Source: Plectrocnemia conspersa
Lineage: Eukaryota > Arthropoda > Insecta > Trichoptera > Polycentropodidae
Assembly: GCA_009617715.1 (NCBI GenBank)
Contig: VTFK01000527.1
Span: forward strand, 1 to 64,000
Length of the DNA: 64,000 bases
Reading direction: 5' to 3'
The number at the start of each line of letters is the position of its first letter. Within the stretch, counting starts at the first letter, position 1. This document shows, one piece after another, positions 1 through 9,900 of the stretch. The notes under the pieces are model-generated. The model saw nothing but the letters and a program-made list of their open reading frames with translations. It did not search any database and had not been told where the DNA came from. A program made the position numbers and the translations under genes.

Positions 1-229
1 TAAATAAAAAAATTAAATTTTTTATTTTCAAATGCTTAAAAAATTATTTAATTTTTTTATTTAAAAAATATTATAAAACCTTTTTAAGAAAAATGGGGAA
101 AAAAAAACAGCAAAGAAAAAAAAAAATTGTTTTTCCGGGCACCAAAAACCAAATTTGGGATATTGAAAATTTAAATTTGACTATTAAATATATGTTGTCC
201 GATTGGAATCTTATTAACGGAAGTATTTC
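1..229. other. AT-rich spacer
   Basis: Dominated by A and T runs with no reading frame or repeat structure that I can recognise. It leads into the GC-raised island that starts near position 230. Confidence 0.6.
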
Positions 230-480
230 CTTAGTGTTAACTTCTTGTTAACGATGCCGGGGAGATAACCATCGCCAGGACCCCGTTTTATAGCACACTT
301 AGCACTTAATCAATTAGCAATTACAAGGTCTGACCTCCTGCGGAAGAGCCCCCCTCGACGAAGCTTTCAGCTTTATCATCGATTAAAAGGCATGTTTGTA
401 ATATTAATCGGCATTTATGTCGCATTAAAGCCTGAATCTAATTATGATGTAAACAGGTGGTGATTCGTACTCTATAAAAA
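230..480. promoter_or_regulatory. GC-raised noncoding island, candidate cis-regulatory element
   Basis: Complex, non-repetitive sequence with raised G+C between AT-rich flanks. It has G/C blocks (CGCCAGGACCCCG near 275) and several homeodomain-type ATTA/TAAT cores, including GGCATTTATGTCGCATTAAA near 410-429. No frame stays open. Composition alone suggests constraint; regulatory function is inferred. Confidence 0.3.
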
Positions 481-887
481 AAAAAGTATAACATGATATG
501 CCTTGTAATTTTACATAAATTTAAACACATGATTACATTACTTGCTAAAAATACAAAATATTTTTTCTACAAAGATAATATCATTTTGATACTTTATCAC
601 TATTTCATAAACTACTGATAAATTAATTTTTTCTTTATTAAGGAAATATTGTAGTAAAATTCTATTTGTAGAGTACGCTCGGGATAAGGATGCCGGTTTG
701 TTATTGTGTGCGTGTACATGTATATGAGAGGGAGAAGTGATGTAGCGTGTACTTCGTTGTCTCGCTTTCTCTTTTAAGGACAGTCGCTGATTCGTCAACG
801 CTGGTATTCGTCATTAAAGTTCAGTGTGGCTCAGAAGTTCGATCTTCTCTAGTAATTTATTTTAAATAATTTTGTGTTGATATTGGT

Positions 888-1000
888 TTAACCCAGATAT
901 GCCCACTGTCCCATGGGTAGGTCACTAAACTCGTGCCACTGTTTTTTATTTATAAATGAAATTTTAAGAGAACAAAATTTCTTGGACATATTTGGGTTAA
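888..1000. mobile_element. Nested TTAA mini-element (piggyBac-type MITE)
   Basis: TTAA stands at both ends (888-891 and 997-1000), enclosing inverted ends CCCAGATATG and CATATTTGGG. TTAA duplication with CCC...GGG ends is the hallmark of piggyBac-like elements. The 113-bp unit sits inside the larger TA element. The same mini-element is present in the other copy at 56,385-56,484, so it inserted before the host element multiplied. This copy carries an extra block of about 13 bp near 910-922 (CCATGGGTAGGTC) that the other lacks. Confidence 0.7.
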
Positions 1001-1187
1001 TTGATATCAAGGCTTCAAATATACACTGTAAGTTATTCGTTCTCTTACCCGTGGATTAAAATATTTTAATTATTTTTTCATTAATCCGTACGTTGTTGGT
1101 TTTTTTACACTATTCTCTGTAAGGCTTAAAAAACTTATTATTCTTATCGTTGCGCCAATGATAATTTTTTAATTTATTCAATGGATT

Positions 1188-1493
1188 CTAATGATTTAAT
1201 AGAGTCGTCGAGCCATTAAAAAATCTGCAACTAATTATTTTCCCCATTTTATTTTTTTTTGATTTTGAAGAATAGCTAAAGACTTCATTATTTTTTTGAC
1301 TAGTGAAAGATTTTGAATTTTGCAAATATTTAATTAATGACATCAATGTCTGGTTTCTTCGATTATATAATATATTTTTAATTTTCCGTTGAAATTTCCA
1401 ACTTAGCTCAGATGTATGTATGTTAAATAAACATATATTTTCTTTTAAAATAAAAAAAATAAATATTCTGATCGAAATTGTTTTGAGCCACAC
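1188..1493 (-). pseudogene. Open reading frame inside TA transposon copy 1
   Basis: A 101-codon stretch without stops inside the transposon. It opens at a GTG (VWLKT), and the first ATG lies about halfway along (MSLIKYLQ), so in a eukaryote the open part reads as an internal fragment of a longer ancestral protein or as chance. It is hydrophobic near the start (IRIFIFFILKENICLFNIH) and basic afterwards. I recognise no DDE motif or zinc finger. The second copy keeps exactly the same length, 306 nt, with one W-to-stop change and several amino-acid replacements. Most differences are replacements, which looks like neutral decay rather than constraint. Function unknown. Confidence 0.25.
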
Positions 1494-1543
1494 AGTTCAC
1501 GCACACAATAACAAATCGGAATTCTTATCCCGAGCGTACTCTA

Positions 1544-2029
1544 ACCCATTAAAAACCTTTTTTTTTAAACGCGTTAAATACATTATGTTTGTGCAAAATT
1601 AAAAAAAGTACACATAAGTTATTCTCATGAGAATGCCGAAAGACATTTTTTATGAAACATTGAGAAGTAATCTTTAACTAAACACATAGAAAGCGTACCA
1701 TAATGAGTAATTTCATACTAAAAATGAAATTCTTTTAAAATTCATAAATTTAATAGAAAGCTTTAAATAAATAGTAAATAATGTAGTAGTCATACTGTTT
1801 TATTATTTTTTATTAAAAAAATAATAAGTATTTTTTAACAAAAGTGTGAAAATAAATCTTATAGATAAATATATTATTACCACTAAACTTTTAAAGTATG
1901 TTCACTTACCTCTGTAGAAAAAATAGTGCAAGTCTGTTGTTATTTATTTTCTGTAATTGCACTTAATAAAGTAGACAAGTGCCATTCAAATTGGATTAAT
2001 AGACTTATTGCCTCTTTTTAGGGTTATAT
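1544..2029. other. AT-rich spacer
   Basis: AT-rich sequence with poly-A and poly-T runs. I see no gene, inverted-repeat element or recognisable repeat family in it. Confidence 0.6.
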
Positions 2030-2560
2030 AAAGATCCAAATCGATTATCCAAGGCACAAGTCCCCATGAGGGTTATAAAGCAAATACAATTGATTCGTCC
2101 CACGGGCTGACACGAGCCCCCGGGCCGCATCCTGACAGATGTCGGCCAGTCTCTAAAAAAATGTGATTGAACACCGCTAAAGACCCGAGACGCTCAAAGG
2201 CGACTTTTGTTCTTTTTTATCGTATCTCTCGTTCGATGGGTTCGAATCCGCCTCACCTGCGCGCACCTTGAATGCAAATAAACCGGCCGAAGTAAAAAAA
2301 ATGTTGGATTTGGCTTCTGGACGGTTGTCATTAACCCGAATTGCGAAAAAATAGCGGGGAAGTGTTCGGTTTTTGGTCAAAAACCGCGAAAGCCAGCTTA
2401 ACGGTAACTGTTTCGGGCTTCAAGGACATGCGATATTTTGAAGAGTCCTTTGAGGCAATGTGGCGATACACCTGTGTTTTTTGCGTGTCGCGAATGTACA
2501 GATTGGCCGGAAAGTTGTAAATGATTATCGCAAATTAAACTGTTTATCGCGTGATTATGA
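2030..2560. promoter_or_regulatory. GC-raised noncoding island, candidate cis-regulatory element
   Basis: About 530 bp of complex sequence with G+C well above the surroundings, including GAGCCCCCGGGCCGCATCC near 2115-2133. It contains a perfect polymerase III B-box word, GGTTCGAATCC, at 2239-2249, but neither a T-stem nor an acceptor stem can be formed around it, so it is not a tRNA. A 67-codon open stretch exists on the minus strand, without a recognisable domain. Regulatory role is inferred from composition only. Confidence 0.3.
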
Positions 2561-2829
2561 AGCAGTAAAATTGTAACATAATAAATATTTTATGATGCAG
2601 CAATAATATCAGGAATGTTAGGCCATATTTTACGTAATAAATTTTGAGATAATAAAATCAGAACATAGAGGAAAATTAAAATTGAATATAGCATCCAACA
2701 AATCCTTTTCTTTATGTAAATAGTATAGTTTAAAATAAATATTCATAAATAAATCATTATTATTAAAAAAATAACAGATATTTTATACTTAGTGATAATC
2801 AATAAAACCATTGAAATAATATATTTCAG

Positions 2830-3180
2830 GCGAATCGGAAATTGCTTGGAAACTTTTGTTACCACTCTGTATCCATAGCTATTGTCAAAACGGTAGACGA
2901 AGTTTAGTCGGCGAATCAAAACACCGGGCGGTCACAAAAAAACGTGCACATGTAAGTGACGCTTCGCCGCTTTGTGCGTCGCCAGTTATGAATAATTCAG
3001 GACGATTGTCCTGAGACGCGTGACCCCTGCGAATTGGCCAGGACTCATTTCGGACCTTGTGGCAAAACACGATTCGTCGGATGGATAATGGTAATTAATC
3101 GATATGCGTGTTTTGCCAACGTTTTGCAAGTGTTTTATTGTTATTGTGAGTTGAACGCCTGCAGCAAAAGTTAGTAAAAG
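2830..3180. promoter_or_regulatory. GC-raised island with an 11-bp inverted repeat
   Basis: Complex, GC-raised block. It contains GGCAAAACACG at 3061-3071 and its exact complement CGTGTTTTGCC at 3107-3117, separated by 35 bp that include a TAATTAATCGAT homeodomain-type word. Such spaced dyads can be paired protein sites or a cruciform stem. No convincing reading frame. Regulatory function is inferred. Confidence 0.35.
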
Positions 3181-3517
3181 TTGATTTGATTTGTTAGGTT
3201 GTTGACAATATGATTAGTTGTCGATTTTTTAGATTGTCTAATTGAAACGAGTAGTAAATTAAAGTAAAATAATGGTGGGTGTGTATCCATTAATATTTCA
3301 AATACAGTGGGAAATAATTTTTTTATTACTTCTTGTATTTACAATACATTTTTTGTACTTATTTATACATTTGTTGCATATATTGTTTTAAAAGTATACT
3401 TTAATAAGTATACATTTAAAGTTTATAAGAGCTTAATATATGTTAAGTATAAAAAATAATAATAAAGCATTAAATACATATAAGATATTCTGTATGAGCT
3501 GAAGTAGCTCATCAATT

Positions 3518-3700
3518 CGATATTCATCTGTGAGATTAGGAAAATCTTAGTTAACCTAATATGTGATAATCGATCGGAATTAAAATCTTATAATAATCAC
3601 TAATTCTGATCTCTAGACATAATAAAAAATTGAAGAAAACTAGGGTCCATATGGGATTCAACCCCAGATCTTTAGTGTAATTGTCAACCGTGCTGGTCAT
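3518..3700 (-). repeat. SINE-like repeat, family 2, copy a
   Basis: Shares ordered blocks with 21,238-21,410 (CGATATTCATCTGTGAG, then AATAATCGATC, then a TCACTAATTCTGATCTC-type block, then a CCCAGATC/CCCAGGTC block). Read on the minus strand it contains GGGGTTGAATCC, close to the polymerase III B-box GGTTCGANNCC, followed by the shared tail. This fits a decayed tRNA-derived SINE in minus orientation. The A-box is not clear. Confidence 0.5.
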
Positions 3701-6340
3701 TGTAAGTATAGTTTGATTTATAAACTATATCAGTAAAAAAAGAACAGCGTAAAATTGTATCTTAATTTTTTCGTAAAAGCAGATTTTGTCCGTTTTTTTA
3801 TAATATGTATACAGAGTTAGGAATAAAATTTAGCTTGAGACTCAAGATGGTGATCCTCAAGATGATGAGTATGTTATACAAAAATTTAATTTTTCAATTG
3901 CCGGTAAATTAAACATATTTTTTTTTTAATAATTACAATAGCTTTAAAACATATAATTATCAATTAAAAAAAATATTTTTAAATATGTTTGGGTTGTCAA
4001 TATTCTTGCAATTTCCAAAGAATATTCAACAAACATATAAAGGTTATATACGATAATATAATTTTAAGAAAAAAATAATTATAATTGAAAACAGATAAAA
4101 TATTATTTTAATATATTTAAAACTTTTAACATACTTTTAAATAATTTTATTTAACTTTAATAAATAGTTATTTTAGATACAGTTAATGTCTGTATAGCAA
4201 TATATTTTTGCGCATTTTACTTATTTAAAAATAAAATTGTAATTTGAAATTATATACACATTAAAGATCTAAGTATTAAAATAAAATATTAGATCAAATA
4301 AATGACAAATTGTAAAACCTAATTTTTATGATTTCCTATATATTTGCCGGCTTAGCTCTAGTAAAGGCTACTACCGTAAAAATGTTAACAACCAGTTAAA
4401 TTATGTTGAAAATATTTTGAGGGTGAATTGAGGATAATAATAATTATTACGGTTACTCTCAAACAAAAAAATTAATTTGATTTGGATGATTAGCAATTTT
4501 TTTATTATATATTAAATAAAACAATTTAAAAAAATCTGATTGTAAGACGCCATATCAGGGATATTTAATGTTACCATCGAAGTGACTGACGGCGTTTACG
4601 AAATTTTTGTCAAAAAATTTTGCCAGGCACCGGTGCACACCATGGCACAATGCTAAATTTGTGTTCTAGGCATCGGTAAACACAATGACAATTAACGTTT
4701 TAAGACTATAAATTTTATTATAAAAAAATTTTGCGGTGCGCTAACACTTTAAAAAATATAAATTATATTTTCAAAATTATTGCAAGCAATAAATTACCTT
4801 TGCTATTTTTTTCAATAGAAGATAATGTTTTTTTGAAAAATTCAAATTTTTTAAAAAGTGTGGAAAATTTTTATACAATAAAGTTTTTAAAAAAAATAAA
4901 AAATATGGAATATATTATAAAACCCGCAAAATAAAATCAAAACTTTTATTCTTAACTATGCACATTTTTATAACTCCTTATTAGTACAAATAATCTGCAG
5001 TCATTGTTATTTTCATACAAACGACAATAATAAAGTTGTTTGTTTCTAGCATTTAAACTCTTTTTTTAGAAAGTAGGAATGAGCAAATAAAATTTATTTA
5101 GAAATAATGCTTTAATCAGTTAAAAAAATTGAAATAGTTTAAAAATGTTGGAAGGAAATATTTTCATGAAAACAGACTAAAGCAATGTTAACTATTGACT
5201 GTGATTTATGAACACAGTAATATTTAAAAGTATAATTATATGAAATATTATGCAAAAATTTCCACAAAAAATAAAACTTTAGTTTAAATAGTTTGTTGCG
5301 ATTGTTTTTTTAAGAGTTATTTTTAACGGAAGGACTTTTGCAATCAAAAAGTAACTTTAGACTTATAGTTCTAATAACTAAAAATTCAGCAAATACAAGA
5401 GAAATCAACATTGTTTTTTATAACTTTTATAATCATTTTCTAGTTTAAAAGAAAATTAAATAAAATTAATAAGACATACAAAAACCTTTTACAAAGTTAA
5501 AAATGCAAGAAATTAAATTCAAAATTAAATAATTTTTAATTATTTAAGATCAATACATTACTAATTATTTAGGAAAAATTTCAAGCTACTAAAATTAAGT
5601 TCATGCTTTTTAAAAAATAATAGTTTAAGTCTTTAGTAAAAATAGTGTGAGATTTGTTTAATGTTCAAACATATCCAAATATATTTTTTATTTATTGGTA
5701 AAGGTTTATTTAATTTTTTAATTTGATTATATTAATTTTGAATTTATAATTTTATATATATATTTAACTTTATGTTTTTAAACTAGTATTTTATAATTAT
5801 TTTTTAGAAATTTTAATGCAATAAACTTTTTAAAACAAAACTGAAATTAATAATAAAAATGTAGCACCATTAAGCAATGGTTTATTTGTAATGTTTTTTA
5901 GTTTCTTGGCTATCTAATAAGTAGATCAAAATTAGTGATTATTATAATCATAAATCCAAACAAACCCTTTAAATTATTTTTTTGCAATCTGAGGATTATA
6001 TTTTCACTTTAAAAAAATGTATGTCGTTGTCGTTGATAAATATTTTGATGTTTCGATGTCTTAAAAATTTTCCTTAAAATATTATCTCATATATACTATA
6101 TATATATAGTTTTGAAAAAAAGCAATAAGGAAAGATACATTTATCATTGTCTTATGGCACATTACAATGTTATAATTATAAGCTTCATTCAATAAAAAAA
6201 ATACAATTTAATAAATGTAATAAATTCTCAAACTTTTTGTTGCTATGCCTACTATTAGGTGTTGATGGTCACTTAAATTTTTATTGGTTAATTAAATAAT
6301 TAATTAAATTAAAATATTTTATTTACCAGAATTAAAAAAA
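3701..6340. other. AT-rich desert
   Basis: About 2.6 kb of AT-rich sequence. Near 4621-4650 there is a GC-rich patch, GGCACCGGTGCACACCATGG, that recurs inside the hAT element near 13,161. A 67-codon stretch at 4731-4934 is A/T-driven and shows no domain. I see nothing else of note. Confidence 0.5.
4621..4650. repeat. Short GC-rich repeat, copy 1
   Basis: GGCACCGGTGCACACCATGG and its neighbours match GGCACCGGTGCTCACCATGG at 13,162-13,181. Inside it are the palindromes GCACCGGTGC and CCATGG. The partner lies inside a hAT element, so this copy may be a fragment of a related transposon; no ends are visible here. Confidence 0.4.
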
Positions 6341-6352
6341 TCTGATTCGCAC

Positions 6353-6646
6353 TCATATTGGGAAAACTGGTTTACTGTCGGTGCATTTTATAATTTCAAG
6401 GCATTTTAAAAATTTTCCGTAAATCACCGACGGGTTACATTCGTCACCATCGTTGGTGATTCGAGTCGAGTTCTCTTCGGTCGAATTAAGCTCCGACAAC
6501 AATCTTGATCGGCTACCACATTCTCGATTCGCAATCGTATCAAAAATGCAGCAACGATTTGTCAAAATGCGAACGGCAAGTTTTTGCAAGCGCCAAGCGG
6601 CGAGCATTGCGATCGCGAAAATGACAACACACCATCCATAATACAT
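6353..6646 (-). CDS. Hypothetical 97-codon frame in a GC-raised island
   Basis: An ATG-initiated frame of 97 codons ending in a stop, in a block with far more G+C than its AT-rich flanks. The N-terminus MYYGWCVVIFAIAMLAAW is one likely membrane segment (about residues 5-18). A basic stretch with paired cysteines (NRCC) follows, then a Ser/Thr/Asn-rich half. I recognise no family. The opposite strand is also open for 62 codons over the same bases, so the openness may simply reflect low stop density in a GC-raised regulatory island. No splice sites or neighbouring exons are evident. Treat as either a small membrane protein or a false frame in a noncoding element; I lean to the latter. Confidence 0.18.
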   Translation of the reverse strand: MYYGWCVVIFAIAMLAAWRLQKLAVRILTNRCCIFDTIANRECGSRSRLLSELNSTEENSTRITNDGDECNPSVIYGKFLKCLEIIKCTDSKPVFPI

Positions 6647-6659
6647 AAGACTATTATAT

Positions 6660-8930
6660 CGTAAAAGGATATCGATAAGATCGGCTTCTCAACTTTTGAG
6701 GAAGATTAAAAAATAGCATTCAGAAAATTTTTGATGTTTGGAAGAAGATACTAAACATATATCTATACCAGTGGTCAGAAAGTCAGAAAGACTATATATA
6801 TACCCTAGTGTATTAAGTTTTCTTAAATTTCCCTTATCTCACGGATGAATAATTAAAATAAAGTCGAACTAAATTTTACTTAGTAACATCTATTGATTTT
6901 TAGCTGTAATAATAATTCATAATTAATAAAATAGATTTCACAGACTTTGATTTCAGTCTGGTGTTCCACTAATTTCCTGCTAGTTATTGATCGGGTTTAG
7001 CACATTTTAATGCAGTGGATTAATGCTTCTGTTAAAATGGAAGACATACAATAAATAAATAAATTTACACCACTATTATAAATATAAATGCTATTTAATG
7101 ACGTGAAAATAGATAATCTTATTGTGTTAAAAGTAGTAAATTTTAATTTTTAAAAAATATCGGCTGTAAGGATTATTGCAAAACTATTTTTTTGTTTACA
7201 GTAGAAGCGCAAATCAGGAAGGAAACCCCGATTATTAAACAATAAAAAAATATTTGCTTTAATGTCCAATGATTTACATTAGCACTGCTTAAAAATATAA
7301 GAAATCATTATTAAAAATCAGTTATTTAATAATATTAGACTAAAAGGACAGTATAAGCAAAACGTTTATGACGTTGGAATCCATAAATTTGTTTCAAAAT
7401 ATTTCACAGTAAAATTTTATTTGGACGTTGTATCTTTAAATCTATTTCTTGTTTACATATTTTTAATTATTATTAGAATTTAGTAGATTTCAGTGAATAT
7501 GTACTAATATTTTACTGTTTATTTTACTTGAAATAAATTTAGTTTAAAAAAAAAAAAAACACCAATACATAAATATTAAAGATTGTCGCTTTATATACTT
7601 TGCATTAGTGTATGTAGATTAAAAGTCAAATTGATATAAAATATGTAACATATCCAGATAACATTTTTTTTTAAGTAAAAGCAAAAAAAAGCTTTTGTTC
7701 GATAATATTTAAATTTTAATAATAAAAATGCATTTTTTATTACTTATAAAATAAAATAATATTTTTTATATACATTTTTTATTAATAATAAAAAAAAAAA
7801 AAATTTTTATATATATATATATTTCATGAATTTAGTTTTTTATTAAATTTATTTATTACCAACTAATAAAATATTACAAAAGTAAAATAAAGAATTCATA
7901 TTTAATAATATAGTTTAGATATTTATTAATATGAAATAAAAATTTTGGGTTACAAAAAAAAAATTAGAATATTTGAACTAAGGCATTAAGGTTAATATTT
8001 AACAAAAAAATATATTAAATTTTGTCTACACTGTATATACATATATTTTCATTTTTTTTTAAAATATCACAGTTTGACATTCACTGAATAAGTCGAATAC
8101 ATTTACACAATACAACAGCGAAATGCTGTCATGATTGAACATAATTGATTTTATCTGTTTTCATGAATTATAAATAATAAATTGCAGTAATATTTGTGTG
8201 AGGAGAATAATTTTTATTAATATTTTGCTTTAAATAAAAAAATTAAATTTTAAAATAATAAAAAAATACAATTTATTTAAATATACTTATCAATTTAATT
8301 GGTTTAATATGGAATTAATAATACATATTAATATTTTAGTATAATATTATAATTAAAACATTATATTTTATTAAAAAAAAAAATAACATTGATTATTTAA
8401 CTAATATTATTAAGATGCTGAAGCTCTAATTTTAAATGTATTATTTACTATAATATAATAAGAACTCTACATATATATATTATAATATTAAACTTACACT
8501 ATTATAAAAATTATATACTATTTAATTTAAATTTTAAATCCCTGCTGATTCAGAAAAATGACCGGAAACTCTTTTGCAATCGCTTTAACAAAAACTCATG
8601 ACATATGACAGTCTTATATAGGATAAATGGAATATATTACATTAATGACGAAACGTAAACATAATTTACCAACAATTGATCTTAGAACTAAGTGATATTG
8701 TATTATTAAATAAAATAGTTATCCATAGCCAGATACAATAATATGAAAAACCATTAAAATTTCAATTTGTTTTAAATGGACTAATAAATTATTTTAACGA
8801 CCGAAACATGGTAATCTATTTCTAAATATGTATAATTAATATATAATACATTAAGTAAATAAATAAAACCGAACATTTCCTAACTATTTAATAGATATGT
8901 ATATTAAATATAAATAATTCATTCTAAAAT
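6660..8930. other. AT-rich desert
   Basis: About 2.3 kb, extremely AT-rich, with homopolymer runs and a short (TA)n tract near 7808-7822. No genes, repeats with ends, or GC-raised islands seen. Confidence 0.6.
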
Positions 8931-9350
8931 TAGTAATATTACGTTTCGATCTAACCCTTATATGCCCGATACCGTAATCACAACCCTCGTTAATTACAGG
9001 CATACATATGATATCTAATAATTTATTCGCGAAACTTCGAATGGCAATTACTTTGGCGGACATGAGCAATAATTTCGCACCGAGACGAGAAAAACTAGTC
9101 TTGGCAACGTAAATGATAGTCATCATCGTGATTTTAAAAAGGTTGTCGCGCACCTTCGATTAAGGAATTTATCGATCTCGTTGCAAAAAAATCAATGAAA
9201 TAGCCAACCATCCAATCTTGGATGTTTTAATTGGTTCACGCCGTTGTGCCTATCATGAGGCGAGAAAAAAACCATAAACAATATACTTTGCGAGTGTGTA
9301 TATTTGCTTAACGTATAATGAAGCAACGTGCCTGGAATGCTTATTAATTA
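8931..9350. promoter_or_regulatory. GC-raised noncoding island, candidate cis-regulatory element
   Basis: Complex block between AT-rich flanks. It contains the inverted repeat CATCCAATCTTGGATG at 9209-9224 and CCAAT-type words on both strands (CCAACCATCCAAT, ATTGGTTCAC). An 89-codon frame on the minus strand (8884-9153) overlaps it but shows no domain, and its C-terminal end runs into AT-rich sequence. Confidence 0.3.
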
Positions 9351-9659
9351 ATTTTATATTACGTTTTTTAAATATTTTTTTACGCTTTAGAAACACTTGT
9401 GCACATTTATTTTTTAATTATCAAAACGCCTGTTTAAAAAGATTGGCATATGATAATGATTGAAGCTAGTAAAAATTTAATGAATCAATAAAATTCATTG
9501 ATTTCTTAACATTCTTTATATGGTCAAAATTCAGACCAGAGATATTTACAATTTTGCCAAAATATATCACAAATGTGAAGAAGCAATTATATTGAATCTA
9601 CGAGAAAATGCTATGGTTTTTATTGTGGTGATTGTTGATATAAAAATATATTATTTATT

Positions 9660-9900
9660 TTATGGTTGTGGTTATTCACGAGCAAACTGAGAGGTAATGA
9701 GTCGAATGGGTCTTTTGAGAATACTTTCAGTAGTACGATAATGTCGACCCCTCGGGGAGCAAAAATGAAATATTATATGACAGAATGACGTCCCGAATGC
9801 CTCCTGCAGAGTGTAGGCATAACCAGAGGTCTGTATTTTGGAGTAAGGTCACGAAATACAAAGGTGTATAATAATAATTTTATGTGCCTACCGGTCGTAA
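9660..9900. promoter_or_regulatory. Small GC-raised noncoding island
   Basis: About 240 bp of complex sequence including CGACCCCTCGGGGAGC (a CCCC-TC-GGGG dyad near 9748-9757) and ATGACGTCCCG near 9785-9795, which holds the full CRE/ATF half-site TGACGTC. No frame of note. Function inferred from composition. Confidence 0.25.

Larger units (their letters stand above)
671..1541 (-). mobile_element. TA-target DNA transposon, copy 1 (nonautonomous)
   Basis: Terminal inverted repeats of about 44 bp bound this 871-bp element. The left end begins GAGTACGCTCGGGATAAG, and the right end is its complement with about four mismatches over 44 bp. TA lies immediately outside both ends (669-670 and 1542-1543), the target duplication of Tc1/mariner-type cut-and-paste elements. 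A second copy in the opposite orientation lies at 55,852-56,701. The interior holds a 101-codon open stretch on the minus strand and a nested TTAA mini-element at 888-1000. No DDE transposase motif is visible, so I read it as an internally deleted, nonautonomous element. Superfamily assignment rests on the TA duplication only. Strand is given by the internal reading frame. Confidence 0.88.

Noticed and set aside
2239..2249. Perfect polymerase III B-box GGTTCGAATCC, possible tRNA
   Set aside because: The T-stem does not pair (ATGGG against CCGCC) and no acceptor stem or A-box is found at the right distance, so there is no tRNA here.
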